Positions 40,881 through 49,778 are shown, numbered from the stretch's first letter. The stretch: 64,000 nt of DNA from Desulfuromonadaceae bacterium (GCA_028688955.1 JAQTXD010000008.1:1-64000); one strand, 5' to 3'. The notes: a model not told the origin generated them from the letters alone. Translations and numbers: made by a program.

Positions 40881-41886
40881 CCTGTTTTTTAGATATCTCT
40901 TCAACAATCTGGGCAATATCGATGCCGACCGGGCAGACGCGGATGCATCTGCCGCAGCCGCTGCAGAGGGTCTGGCCGAATTTGTCGTCGTAGTATTTGA
41001 ATTTGTGCATGATACGGTTGCGGTAGCGTTTCGGCTGTTGATCCCGTGGATTGTGCCCCGAGGCATGGTGGGTGAATTTCCAGAAGCCGCAGGCATCCCA
41101 GTATTTACGGCGTTTACCGGCCTTTTCAGTGCCTTCATCGACGATGTCGAAGCAGTGGCAGGCCGGGCAGACGAAGGCGCAGGCGCCGCAGCCGACGCAG
41201 CGGGTGGCGATGGCATCCCAGAAGGGGTTTTCGAAGTTGTCGTCCAGCCAGGCCTTGACTTTCTTCAGATCGAATTTTTCCGCGTACGGTTTGGCGAGCG
41301 GCAGAGGTAATGCGCTGCTTACTTCGCTGAAGAGCGTTGTATGAGCAGTGATCAATGCCTCGCCTTTGTCACTGAGGGTTTCGCAGGCGTAGTCACCCCC
41401 TTCCAACGGCGTGAGAAAGAGATCGCTGCCTTTTGTTTCGCCTGGCGAGAGGCCGACTGCGGTGCAGAAGCAGGCGTCGTCTGCAGAGGTGCAGGCAAGG
41501 CCGATGACGGTGGTTTTTCTTCTTCGCTCAAGAAAAAATTCGTCTTTGTCGTCCCAGGAGAATACAGCATCCAGTAGCGGGATGGCAACGGCGTCACAGG
41601 GACGCACACCCACCAGAACGGTTTCCGGGAATCTGGCCGGGTCAATGTCGGTGACGGTGACTTTCTGCCCTTCTTTTTTATATGTCATGATGTCTTCACA
41701 GACCGGGAAGCATGCTTCTTTGGCAGAGCGCTTCGGCAGTCGGTCAGTGATCATTTCTGCTGCGCCGGTGAGCGGTTCGTAGAGCGGCGTACCGGCGTTC
41801 AGGCGCGGTGCAACAACGCGGATGCCCTGGGCGATGAGGTCGCCTATGAGGGTGTTCAGGTTTTGTTGGGTTATGTATATATTCAT
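40876..41886 (-). CDS. flxB: Flx complex 4Fe-4S subunit
   Basis: 336 aa. It resembles the sulfite-reductase A-type / Fe-S dicluster subunits: an N-terminal beta-rich half (PLYEPLTGAAEMI, LVGVRPCDAVAIPLLDAVF) and two ferredoxin motifs in the second half, CVGCGACAFVCPACHC (about 229-244) and CSGCGRCIRVCPVG (about 311-324). By gene order (hdrA-flxD-flxC-flxB-flxA) it is flxB of the Flx-Hdr set. Its stop codon is inside repeat element 1. Electron transfer between FlxA/HdrA is the likely role. Confidence 0.83.
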   Translation of the reverse strand: MNIYITQQNLNTLIGDLIAQGIRVVAPRLNAGTPLYEPLTGAAEMITDRLPKRSAKEACFPVCEDIMTYKKEGQKVTVTDIDPARFPETVLVGVRPCDAVAIPLLDAVFSWDDKDEFFLERRRKTTVIGLACTSADDACFCTAVGLSPGETKGSDLFLTPLEGGDYACETLSDKGEALITAHTTLFSEVSSALPLPLAKPYAEKFDLKKVKAWLDDNFENPFWDAIATRCVGCGACAFVCPACHCFDIVDEGTEKAGKRRKYWDACGFWKFTHHASGHNPRDQQPKRYRNRIMHKFKYYDDKFGQTLCSGCGRCIRVCPVGIDIAQIVEEISKKQE

Positions 41887-41900
41887 TTTTAAAACCTTTG

Positions 41901-42116
41901 AATAACACGGAGCAACAGAGCAACGGAGAAAAGCAAAACCTTTGAAACAGGAAAAAAACTGGAATCGTTTTGGGGAGGACCAAAGGCTTAAAATCGTTTT
42001 TGGTTTATCCCATAAAGTCTTATGCCATTGTCTTTCCTTTTGTTTCTTTTGCTTTGTCTTTTCCCTCGTTTTTCTGTTTTTGGTGCTCTCTCTTGCTCTG
42101 TTACTCCGCGTTATTA
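41901..42116. repeat. Inverted-repeat element 2 in flxB-flxC spacer
   Basis: 216 bases with ends AATAACACGGAGCAACAGAG (41901 on) and, reading the opposite strand from 42116, AATAACGCGGAGTAACAGAG. Same core AACAC-GGAG-CAACAGAG as elements 1 and 3, with a different interior. Confidence 0.75.
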
Positions 42117-42126
42117 CGATCTTGAT

Positions 42127-43047
42127 TTACTTGATAAAGCTCTGGTCATCTTTGTCGGTGAACATGTTCAGTGGGCCCTTGTCGAGTACCTCAAAGCCGG
42201 CTTCATGGTCGTAGAGTTCTTTCAGTTCTTTGGCCATTTTGCGATTGAGGAGGTTGAGCGGTATGTCCATGGGGCAGACCCGCTCACATTCGGCACAACC
42301 GGCGCACCTGCCGGCCAGATGCATGGCACGGACTATATGCCAGGCGGTATTGCCGGCCGGTCTCGGAGTGGTGTCCACCATCTGCGGTTTGTTACGGTCG
42401 CAGAGGCATTGTTCACAGAAGCAGAAGGGACAGACCTGACGGCAGGCGTAGCATTTGATGCATTTGGTGAATTGTTCTTTCCAGTAGGCCCAACGCTCGG
42501 CCGGTGCCAGGGCTTCGAGGCGGGCGATCTCTGTGGCGTATTTCTGTTCCAGTTCCGGAGTAACCGGAGTGTGTACCGGTACAAAGTCACAGCCGCTTGG
42601 CAGGTGGGCGTCACATTCGGTGCATTTGGGAGCAATGCTGGCGCTGGTCAGTTCTTCGGCGGCATTGAGAGTGGAAGCCAGCACACCGGCACAGGGGATT
42701 CCGATGAGGTAGAGTTCTTCCCGTTTCAGCTGTGATTCACCCATCAGTCCGGTGAGGGCCTTCAGGTCACACCCCTTGACGACGATGCCGATCTTGCCGG
42801 CTTTCGGTATTTCTTTTTTGGCTTTGGTCAGGTAGACGGCCAGGTTGTTGACGCAGGCCGGGGTAAAAATCAGTTTTTTGGCGTCGTCTGGACTGCTGAT
42901 GACGATCGGCTGGGCGGATCCTTTTCTGCGGGCGGCGGCATAGCCGACGATGGCAGTGACACTGCCGGCGGCGAGGATGCGCTCTGCCTCAATCTGAATG
43001 GCATCAGTAATGGCGGCGTAGATGGTTGTGTCGATGAGTGTAGACAT
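42127..43047 (-). CDS. flxC: Flx complex 4Fe-4S subunit, FrhB-like
   Basis: 306 aa. N-terminal half is like coenzyme F420 hydrogenase/dehydrogenase beta subunits (AIVGYAAARRKGSAQPIVIS, IGIVVKGCDLKALTGLM). Cysteine groups follow: TECDAHLPSGC, CIKCYACRQVCPFCFCEQCLC (given in part) and CAGCAECERVCPMDIP near residue 250, for at least two 4Fe-4S clusters. AAAGG before the start ATG 43047 sits next to repeat element 3. With flxB it would conduct electrons from the NADH-side to HdrA. The F420 domain has no obvious F420 requirement here. Confidence 0.83.
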   Translation of the reverse strand: MSTLIDTTIYAAITDAIQIEAERILAAGSVTAIVGYAAARRKGSAQPIVISSPDDAKKLIFTPACVNNLAVYLTKAKKEIPKAGKIGIVVKGCDLKALTGLMGESQLKREELYLIGIPCAGVLASTLNAAEELTSASIAPKCTECDAHLPSGCDFVPVHTPVTPELEQKYATEIARLEALAPAERWAYWKEQFTKCIKCYACRQVCPFCFCEQCLCDRNKPQMVDTTPRPAGNTAWHIVRAMHLAGRCAGCAECERVCPMDIPLNLLNRKMAKELKELYDHEAGFEVLDKGPLNMFTDKDDQSFIK

Positions 43048-43071
43048 GGCAAACCTTTTAATGCTTATTTT

Positions 43072-43222
43072 GAAACACAGAGCAACGGAGCGACAGAGAA
43101 AACCAAAAACAGAGAATATGGAGGATAACTCAAAATACGTTATTTGGTTTTTACTCTGTATTTGGTTTTTACTCTGTATCTGCTTCTGCCCTTCTCACTT
43201 GCTCTGTTGCTCTGTGTTATTC
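43072..43222. repeat. Inverted-repeat element 3 in flxC-flxD spacer
   Basis: 151 bases with ends AAACACAGAGCAACGGAGCG (43073 on) and, reading the opposite strand, GAATAACACAGAGCAACAGA. Contains an 18-bp tandem duplication (43141-43176). Confidence 0.75.
43141..43176. repeat. 18-bp tandem duplication
   Basis: TATTTGGTTTTTACTCTG occurs twice in direct succession (43141-43158 and 43159-43176), exactly identical. Located inside element 3; looks like recent slippage. Confidence 0.9.
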
Positions 43223-43228
43223 CCGACT

Positions 43229-43729
43229 TTAAATCTGGTTATACGCTTCTTGCAGTTCCGGGGTGTTGATGGCGCCGGACCATTGTTCTTCCCTGGACAG
43301 ATCCTTGAAATCTGTCAGTGGCCCCATACCCCGTACTTTTTCCGTAAGGTCGGTGACGACTTCAACCCATTTGCCACCTTCGGCAGCGGATACCCAGGAG
43401 AATTGCAGACGGTTCAGATCAACACCGATGAATTCCAGCAGTTTGCGGAAGACCGCGAATCTCCGGCGGGCATGGAAGTTGCCTGCAATGTAGTGGCAGT
43501 CGCCAGGATGGCAGCCGGAGACGAGCACTCCGTCGGCACCCTGCTGGAAGGCTTTCAGGATGAAGACCGGGTCGATGCGGCCGGTGCAGGGGAATTTGAG
43601 GACCCGCACGTTGGACGGGTACTGCATGCGACTGGTACCGGCAAGGTCAGCCCCTGCATACGTGCACCAGGTGCAGACGAAGGCAATTATTTTTGGTTCA
43701 AAGTCGTGTGTGGGTTTGTCTGGGTGCAT
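43229..43729 (-). CDS. flxD: MvhD-like iron-sulfur subunit (FlxD)
   Basis: 166 aa protein of the MvhD family, an iron-sulfur subunit (2Fe-2S in methanogen MvhD) that links a dehydrogenase to HdrA. Cysteines are at IAFVCTWCTYAGADLAG (N-terminal), the KFPCTGRIDP segment (about 48) and GCHPGDCHY (about 77-85). It overlaps hdrA by one base (TAATG), which implies translation together with it. The best-known homologue is FlxD of Desulfovibrio. It marks the junction of the hdr and flx parts of the operon. Confidence 0.9.
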   Translation of the reverse strand: MHPDKPTHDFEPKIIAFVCTWCTYAGADLAGTSRMQYPSNVRVLKFPCTGRIDPVFILKAFQQGADGVLVSGCHPGDCHYIAGNFHARRRFAVFRKLLEFIGVDLNRLQFSWVSAAEGGKWVEVVTDLTEKVRGMGPLTDFKDLSREEQWSGAINTPELQEAYNQI

Positions 43730-45726
43730 TAGAGTGCCTCTATCATGGCGATGACTTGCTCATCAGTATAGCCATCCAGCTCAACTGATTTTGACGGGCA
43801 GGTCGCCTGGCAGGTGCCGCAGCCGGCACAGACGCCCGGATTGACGAAGGCGACGGTTTTGATGAGGTTACCCTGCCGATCTCGTATTTCTTTTTCTTCC
43901 ACGGCGCCGTAGGCACAGACTTTTTTGCAGGCAAAACAGCCGACACAGCCGGATTCCTTGACCCTGGCGACGATCGGTTCCCGCTCCAGCCGGTCTTTGG
44001 AGAAGAGAGTCATGACTTTGGCGGCGGCAGCACTTGCCTGACTGACGGTTTCCGGGATGTCTTTTGGGCCCTGGCAGGCACCGGCCAGGTAAATGCCGGC
44101 GGTGGCGCATTCAACCGGACGCAGTTTGGCATGGGCTTCAGAGTAGAAGTTGTACTTGTCATAGGAGATGCCAAGTTTCTGGGCCAGCAGCTCGGCTCCT
44201 TTTTGCGGTTGCACAGCGGTGGCGAGGACAACCATGTCGGCTTCGATTTCCACCTGCACGCCGACGGCGATATCGCTCCCCATGACGACGATTTTGTTCC
44301 CCTTCTGGTAGAGGCGCGAGACCATCCCCCTGATGTAGACGGCTTCTTCTTCCTCGATGGAGCGGCGCCAGAATTCGTCATAGCTTTTACCTGGGGTACG
44401 GGCGTCCATGAAGAAGACGTAGGCCTGACCGTCATGGACTTTATGGTGATAGAGCATGGTGTGTTTGGCGGTGTACATACAGCACACCTTGGAACAGTAA
44501 GAGATGCCTTTTTCCCGGGCCCGGGAGCCGACGCATTGGATGAAGACGATTTGTTTCGGTTCTTTGCCGTCGGAGGGACGGAGAATCTTTCCACCGGTGG
44601 GACCGGAAGCGCTTGCCAGTCTCTCAAAGGTCATGCCGTCGATGACGTCAGGGATTTTGCCGTGACCGAATTCACCGTAACCTTTAATGGCTGAACCTTT
44701 CGGTTTTTCGTCTATTGTGTAGAGGTCGAAGCCGGTGGCAACGACGATGGCACCGACCTTTTCGACGATCAGTCTGTCTTCCTGTTCGAAGTCGACGGCA
44801 CCGGGGCCGCAGACTTTCTGGCAGATGCCGCATTTACCGGTTTTGAATCTGGTACAGTTGTCCCGGTCAATAACCGGGGTGTTGGGTACGGCTTGCGGAA
44901 AGGGGACATAAATGGCGGTGCGCAGGCCGATGTTCTGGTCGAATTTATTGGGAATTTTTTTCTGCGGGCATGTGGTCATGCAGACACCGCAGCCGGTGCA
45001 CTTGTCCTCATCGACGGAGCGGGCTTTTTTCTTAATCGTGACCTGGAAGTTGCCGATGTACCCTTCCACCAGTTCTATTTCAGAATAGGTGTAGAGTTTG
45101 ATCCTGGGGTGATTGGCAACGTCTACCATTTTCGGGGTCATGATGCATTGGGAGCAGTCGAGGGTCGGGAAGGTTTCCGAGAGTTGCGCCATGTGCCCGC
45201 CGATGGAGGGTTCCCGCTCGACGAGGATGACTTCATGGCCGCTGTCGGCGATGTCGAGGGCGGCCTGGATGCCGGCGATACCGCCGCCGATAACGAGCGA
45301 GCGTTTAGTGACCGGGACGGTGATGGTGGGAAGGATGCGGTTTTTCTTGACCCGCTCGACCATCATACCGACGATTTCCGTGGCTTTGACAGTTGCTTCC
45401 TCGATGTTTTCGTGGACCCAGGAGCAGTGTTCGCGGATATTTGCCATTTCACAGAGGAAGGGATTTAGTCCGGCTGCTTCCACGGCTTTGCGGAAGGTTT
45501 TTTCGTGCATGCGCGGACTGCAGGCGGCGACGACGATGTGCGTGAGTTTCTGCTCTTGGATGGCTTTTTTAAGAAGGTTCTGACCGGGGTCGGAACACAT
45601 GTATTTGTAGTCGGTGGAATATGAGACGCCGGAGAGTTTACCGACGTCCCGGGCTACCCGTTCAACGTCGACGGTTCTCGATATGTTTTCGCCGCAGTGG
45701 CAGATGAATACGCCTATTCTTGACAT
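43729..45726 (-). CDS. hdrA: Heterodisulfide reductase-like subunit A
   Basis: 665 aa flavoprotein. FAD site VIGGGIAGIQAALDIADSG (about 147-165) with GGHMAQLSETFPTLDCSQC; N-terminal CSPRMHEKTF; iron-sulfur motifs CTGCGVCMTTCPQ (about 246), the CGICQKVCGPGAV segment (about 298-311), CVGCFACKKVCAYGAVEE (about 592) and CAGCGTCQATCPSKS (about 635). HdrA is the site of flavin-based electron bifurcation. As in other non-methanogens it serves the Flx-type complex rather than CoM-S-S-CoB. Full length; two bases before hdrB on the transcript. Confidence 0.93.
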   Translation of the reverse strand: MSRIGVFICHCGENISRTVDVERVARDVGKLSGVSYSTDYKYMCSDPGQNLLKKAIQEQKLTHIVVAACSPRMHEKTFRKAVEAAGLNPFLCEMANIREHCSWVHENIEEATVKATEIVGMMVERVKKNRILPTITVPVTKRSLVIGGGIAGIQAALDIADSGHEVILVEREPSIGGHMAQLSETFPTLDCSQCIMTPKMVDVANHPRIKLYTYSEIELVEGYIGNFQVTIKKKARSVDEDKCTGCGVCMTTCPQKKIPNKFDQNIGLRTAIYVPFPQAVPNTPVIDRDNCTRFKTGKCGICQKVCGPGAVDFEQEDRLIVEKVGAIVVATGFDLYTIDEKPKGSAIKGYGEFGHGKIPDVIDGMTFERLASASGPTGGKILRPSDGKEPKQIVFIQCVGSRAREKGISYCSKVCCMYTAKHTMLYHHKVHDGQAYVFFMDARTPGKSYDEFWRRSIEEEEAVYIRGMVSRLYQKGNKIVVMGSDIAVGVQVEIEADMVVLATAVQPQKGAELLAQKLGISYDKYNFYSEAHAKLRPVECATAGIYLAGACQGPKDIPETVSQASAAAAKVMTLFSKDRLEREPIVARVKESGCVGCFACKKVCAYGAVEEKEIRDRQGNLIKTVAFVNPGVCAGCGTCQATCPSKSVELDGYTDEQVIAMIEAL

Positions 45727-45727
45727 G

Positions 45728-46615
45728 CTACAGTAACCCCTTCTCTTTGAGTAACGGCGTCGGGTTGACGATCATGGCATTGAGACCGAGTTTGTCCGGG
45801 CCGAGGCCGACGGAGAGTCCCACCAGTTGGGTGAGGTAGAAGACCGGCAGGTTGTAACTGGTGCTGTAGACGCTTTCGATTTCTTTCTGGCGAATGTCCA
45901 GGTTGCCGTGGCACAGGGGGCAGCCGACCATGATGCAATCAGCACCGGCTGCTTTGGCGGAGTCGAGTATGGCGCCGGTCAGCTGAATGACAACCCCGGG
46001 ACGCGAGAGGGTGAAGTTGGCGCCGCAGCATTCGAGGCGATGGCTCCAGGGCACGGTGATGGCACCGACAGCTTCGACAACCTGTTCCATGATGGTGGGT
46101 GCTTCGACGCAATCAAGATTGGGGACGTCGGTAGGACGGGTCAGCAGACAACCGTAGTAGCAGGCGACTCTGAGGCCGGCCAGCGGTTTGCTGACTGCAG
46201 CGGCGAGGCGTTCGAGGCCAAGGTCTTTGGCCAGTATCTCCAGCAGATGTTTGACGTTGCTGTCCAGTTTGACCGGGGCATCAATGGCGTATTCCACCTG
46301 TTTGCGTTTTACTGCATTCTCACCCAACACATGCTGTGCGGTCTTGAGGCGTGAGAAGCAGGCGGCACAGGCAACGGCGACGTCTCCGTCAATTGTGTCG
46401 GCGAGTTCAAGGTTTTTGGCACAGAGTGAAAGCGACAGCAGTTCGTCGACATTGTGGGCCGGGGTGGCCCCGCAGCAGAACCAGTCGGGAATTTCCGTCA
46501 GGCCGATATCAAGGGTTTTAAAGAGTTCCCGCGTGGAGAGGTCATATTCACCCGCAGAGGCGTGCAGCGAGCAGCCGGGGTAATAGGAGTATTCCAAGAT
46601 GTTTGTTTGAGTCAC
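45728..46615 (-). CDS. hdrB: Heterodisulfide reductase-like subunit B
   Basis: 295 aa, GTG start overlapping the hdrC stop by 4 bases. It has the two CCG domains that hold the noncubane Fe-S clusters: CCGATPAHN (about 48) and CCGANFTLS (about 200), with the accompanying CAACFSRLK and CPLCHGNLD motifs. HdrB is the catalytic subunit that reduces the disulfide. In this complex the natural disulfide is not known; a DsrC-type or other thiol is proposed in sulfate reducers. All cluster cysteines are present. Confidence 0.93.
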   Translation of the reverse strand: MTQTNILEYSYYPGCSLHASAGEYDLSTRELFKTLDIGLTEIPDWFCCGATPAHNVDELLSLSLCAKNLELADTIDGDVAVACAACFSRLKTAQHVLGENAVKRKQVEYAIDAPVKLDSNVKHLLEILAKDLGLERLAAAVSKPLAGLRVACYYGCLLTRPTDVPNLDCVEAPTIMEQVVEAVGAITVPWSHRLECCGANFTLSRPGVVIQLTGAILDSAKAAGADCIMVGCPLCHGNLDIRQKEIESVYSTSYNLPVFYLTQLVGLSVGLGPDKLGLNAMIVNPTPLLKEKGLL

Positions 46616-47196
46616 AGGGCGTCACCTTTTTTACGCATCTCCTCTATTCGCGAGAATATTTTTTCGATTTCAGAGAGGTTTTTGTTTTTGCTGTGAAACA
46701 TTTTCAGTTTGCCTTTGGCGAGCAGCTTGGGGCCGAGCATGAGGTCTTTTAATAATTGTCCGGATTTGACGTTAAAGACGGCGGCAAGGCGCATTTCGTA
46801 TTGACGGCCGTAGGTGCGGATGTTGTTGAGGAAGAGTTTGTTTGCCAGCTGTACGTAGCTTTCCTTCGATGGACCATGGGCATCCCAGGAGAGTTTGCGC
46901 AGGGCGTCCATGATGGAGGCGAGGTGCACTTTGTTGGGGCAGCGGGTTGAGCAGGTTTCGCAGGAGGCGCAGTACCAGATGGAACGACCGGCCAGGATGC
47001 GCTGCCATTGGCCGAGCTGCAGCAGGCGAACAACCCGGTTGGGCGGATGTTCCATGAAGGTCGCCATCGGGCAGCCGGCAGAACATTTACCGCATTGAAA
47101 GCAGCGACGCACCGACGTGTCCGACAAAGCCTCAACTTTACGCACAAAGTCTACGTCCATCGTAGACGGAGAGATGATCATCTTTTTCTTTTTCAC
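46612..47196 (-). CDS. hdrC: Heterodisulfide reductase-like subunit C
   Basis: 194 aa; first gene of the operon. GTG 47196 (or ATG 47181) has no strong Shine-Dalgarno, and the leader is A/T rich. Two 4Fe-4S motifs: CFQCGKCSAGCPMA (about 36-49) and CASCETCSTRCPNKV (about 76-90). The helical rest connects HdrA to HdrB electrons. Overlaps hdrB by 4 bases. The order hdrC-hdrB-hdrA-flxD-flxC-flxB-flxA is a complete Flx-Hdr set. Confidence 0.92.
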   Translation of the reverse strand: MKKKKMIISPSTMDVDFVRKVEALSDTSVRRCFQCGKCSAGCPMATFMEHPPNRVVRLLQLGQWQRILAGRSIWYCASCETCSTRCPNKVHLASIMDALRKLSWDAHGPSKESYVQLANKLFLNNIRTYGRQYEMRLAAVFNVKSGQLLKDLMLGPKLLAKGKLKMFHSKNKNLSEIEKIFSRIEEMRKKGDAL

Positions 47197-47426
47197 GCGA
47201 GTATCCGTTTAGTAATAATAAAATTAAATTTCGGCGTCACTCATTCTTAACAGCAGCATTTATGGTTCTAAATGGCCTTATAACACAATCAGTTGTGATG
47301 TTGTCTACACATTTGACCCATAAAATGCAAGTCAATTTTAGCCGTACTACTATTTTTAGGATAAATTAAAATTTGTAATTCCAACAAACCATCACGTAAA
47401 CTGCTTCATCATATAAATGGCAACAA
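47197..47426. other. Spacer upstream of hdrC
   Basis: About 230 AT-rich bases upstream of the Flx-Hdr operon, presumably its promoter region. I see no clear -35/-10 pair, operator or riboswitch. Confidence 0.4.
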
Positions 47427-47467
47427 AAAAGGGGGGCATCCCCTTGAAACAGGAATGCCCCCCTTTT
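47427..47467. terminator. Bidirectional terminator after the 52-aa gene
   Basis: AAAAGGGGGGCAT (47427-47439) pairs perfectly with ATGCCCCCCTTTT (47455-47467), loop of 15. Minus-strand reading ends in TTTTTTGTT. Ends the threonine aldolase/52-aa transcript. Confidence 0.85.
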
Positions 47468-47483
47468 ACAACAGGCTCACAAT

Positions 47484-47642
47484 TCAGTAGATAACTATAT
47501 ACCCATGAGCTTCCGCAATTTTACGCACTTCATCACTGTCCTGCAAATGGTAGGTTTTCCCCTCCAGTGTGAACAGGAAACCACCTTTTTCATCCGGCAC
47601 AGCATCTGCCAATAACGCCTCAAAAGTTGCAGTTTTTATCAT
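47484..47642 (-). CDS. Small conserved-looking protein, 52 aa
   Basis: ATG 47642 has AGGGGG five bases upstream and lies 19 bases after the threonine aldolase stop, so it is co-transcribed; the track's 130-aa ORF is a frame overlap with the aldolase. Sequence MIKTATFEALLADAVPDEKG, then FTLEGKTYHLQDSDEVRK; no Cys, no membrane segment. It looks like a small folded soluble protein. Function and family unknown. Confidence 0.6.
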   Translation of the reverse strand: MIKTATFEALLADAVPDEKGGFLFTLEGKTYHLQDSDEVRKIAEAHGYIVIY

Positions 47643-47661
47643 AGTTACCCCCTGTACATAC

Positions 47662-48750
47662 TCAGCCAATGGCTGAACTGGCCAGACGAACCGCCTCAGC
47701 CAGTTGGATGACATCACTCTCTGATGTCTGCCATGAACACATAAAACGCGCGCCACCGGAACCGATAAATGAATAGAAGTGCCATCCGGCGCCCCGGAGT
47801 GCGGTGGCAGTTCTTTCCGGCATTTCGACAAAAACAGAATTGGCCTGACGTGGGTACATGACGCTGACGCCGTCAATGGCAGTCAGATGTTGCGCAAGCA
47901 ATTCGGCACAATTGTTGGCGTGACGGGCATTTTTCAGCCATGTGCCACCCTCGAGCATGCCAATCCAGGGGGCAGAAATAAATCGCATCTTTGAGGCCAG
48001 CTGCCCTGCCTGCTTGCAACGATAATCAAATTCGTTGGCCAGTTCACGGTCGAAAAAGACCACCGCTTCGCCGACCGCCATACCGTTTTTCGCCCCCCCC
48101 AGACAAAGAACGTCAACACCGGCACGCCAGGTGATATCCGCAGGAGACACATCCAGCGAAACTACGGCGTTGGCAAAGCGTGCTCCATCCATGTGCACAC
48201 GCAGTCCATGTTTCCGCGCCAACACACTTGCAATCTTTATTTCATCAGGAGTGTACAATGTGCCGACTTCTGTTGCCTGAGTCAGGCTCAATACTTTCGG
48301 GCGGGGATAATGAATATCACTGCGTCGGGTGATAACGCGCTCTACCTCGTCGAGATCAAATTTTCCGCCGGGACCGTTCACGTGAAGCAGTTTAGTGCCA
48401 TTTGAAAAAAACTCCGGAGCACCACACTCGTCGGTCTCGACGTGGGCCAATTCATGGCATATGACACTGTGGTACGAGCGGCACAAAGACGCCAATGCAA
48501 GTGAGTTTGCTGCAGTGCCGTTGAATACAAAGAATACCTGACAGTCAGTTTCAAATACTTCGCGGAGCTCCTGACACGCCCTCTCTGTCCAGATATCATC
48601 ACCGTAGGAAGAGACAAATCCGACATTGGCAGCCTGCATTGCCTGCCATGCTTCCGGACAGATCCCGGCATAGTTGTCGCTGGCAAACTGGTTATGAACA
48701 CGGTTCTGTATCTGTTCCTTCACTTTCATTCTCCGTACTGGAAGTGACAT
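47662..48750 (-). CDS. Threonine aldolase family PLP enzyme
   Basis: Cleaves threonine or beta-hydroxy amino acids to glycine and an aldehyde, or acts in related beta-elimination. 362 aa. The PLP-lysine is in CLGGAKNGMAVGEAV (about 215), with FVFNGTAANSLALASL (about 73-88), HVETDECGAPEF (about 103) and VHMDGARFANAV (about 184, the Asp that holds PLP). Low-specificity L-threonine aldolase is the best call. Start 48750 or ATG 48729 cannot be decided, since neither has a clear Shine-Dalgarno. Followed by the 52-aa gene. Confidence 0.85.
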   Translation of the reverse strand: MSLPVRRMKVKEQIQNRVHNQFASDNYAGICPEAWQAMQAANVGFVSSYGDDIWTERACQELREVFETDCQVFFVFNGTAANSLALASLCRSYHSVICHELAHVETDECGAPEFFSNGTKLLHVNGPGGKFDLDEVERVITRRSDIHYPRPKVLSLTQATEVGTLYTPDEIKIASVLARKHGLRVHMDGARFANAVVSLDVSPADITWRAGVDVLCLGGAKNGMAVGEAVVFFDRELANEFDYRCKQAGQLASKMRFISAPWIGMLEGGTWLKNARHANNCAELLAQHLTAIDGVSVMYPRQANSVFVEMPERTATALRGAGWHFYSFIGSGGARFMCSWQTSESDVIQLAEAVRLASSAIG

Positions 48751-48884
48751 TCAGTTGGTGGCAATTTACCACCACTAGCATTACGAATCCATGTTTTTCC
48801 AACCAGTACGCTGACAACAGTTGAATAGTCGCGGATAAATGACTATCATGGCTCCTTCAATTTATACTTCCAAGTGAGTACGTA

Positions 48885-49778
48885 ATGCGCTACAGCCATA
48901 TGAGGCTTTCACACAAGGTAGTTCTGGTAACCCTGTTTACTTTGATTATTGCCGGTTTCACGGTTCTCCGAACCCCTTCAGTAACCGATATTCCGGCGGC
49001 ATCACCGGAAGACAAGGCGAAAGAAGACCTCTCACGGGTGGAATACCCAAGTCTCAAAAGCATAAAATGGCATGCACAATTTATTCAGCCGCACCAATCC
49101 CTGGAGTCGCTGTTCGGTCCGGACTGGGTTCTGGTAGCACGGTTCAACCGTGTTGACCGACGTCACATCTATCCCGGCATGACAATAAAAGTTCCTGACA
49201 ATATAGAGGATATTCGCACGTACACACCACTGCCCCGTTTCTATCAGCCGGCCGCCCGTCACGAAAAATATATCCTCGTCGATATTACCGAGCAGTGGCT
49301 TGGTGCTTATGAATATGGCAAACTGGCTTTTTCAACGCCGGCTGCAACCGGTAAAGCAACAACCGAAACGCCGGTCGGCATGTTTCAGGTTTCTACCCGT
49401 CACATTAACCACACCTCGTCGCTGTACAAAACAGCTGATGACGAGGAGCAGTACCCGATGGATAACGCCCTCCGCTTTCACGTTGGAGAAGATAATGTTT
49501 CCTACTGGTTACACGCCCGTGACCTTCCAGGGAGACCGGCATCCCATGGTTGCATCGGACTTTTTGACGAAGAAATGCAGCTGAGGGTTTTCGGGTATCC
49601 TCAAAAGCCGGTGTTGCTGGACTCTCAGAAGCTTTATAACTGGGCCGCTGGAGAGGACGAGTACGGTGAGGACAGTGGAGAACCAGAAGAATTGGAGGAT
49701 GGGCCGGTTGTAGAGGTACGCGGCAGCCTGCCCCGTTATCTGGACAGGCCGCCACTTGTAAATAAAAACGTTAACTGA
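48885..49778 (+). CDS. L,D-transpeptidase with LysM-like domain
   Basis: 297 aa. N-terminal anchor (KVVLVTLFTLIIAGFTVL). Residues about 70-104 look like LysM (SLESLFGPDWVLVARFNRV, YPGMTIKVP). The YkuD domain (about 128-240) has H210 in YWLHARDLPG and the catalytic C223 in ASHGCIGL. The usual SHGCIR(L/M) arginine is replaced by glycine (SHGCIGL), which is uncommon. It would cross-link peptidoglycan or attach proteins. The acidic tail (DEYGEDSGEPEELEDG) is unusual. Monocistronic; convergent with hemB. Confidence 0.85.
   Translation: MRYSHMRLSHKVVLVTLFTLIIAGFTVLRTPSVTDIPAASPEDKAKEDLSRVEYPSLKSIKWHAQFIQPHQSLESLFGPDWVLVARFNRVDRRHIYPGMTIKVPDNIEDIRTYTPLPRFYQPAARHEKYILVDITEQWLGAYEYGKLAFSTPAATGKATTETPVGMFQVSTRHINHTSSLYKTADDEEQYPMDNALRFHVGEDNVSYWLHARDLPGRPASHGCIGLFDEEMQLRVFGYPQKPVLLDSQKLYNWAAGEDEYGEDSGEPEELEDGPVVEVRGSLPRYLDRPPLVNKNVN

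Noticed and set aside
44131-44694. 187-aa plus-strand ORF opposite hdrA
   Set aside because: Antisense shadow with Phe/Gly bias and no motif.
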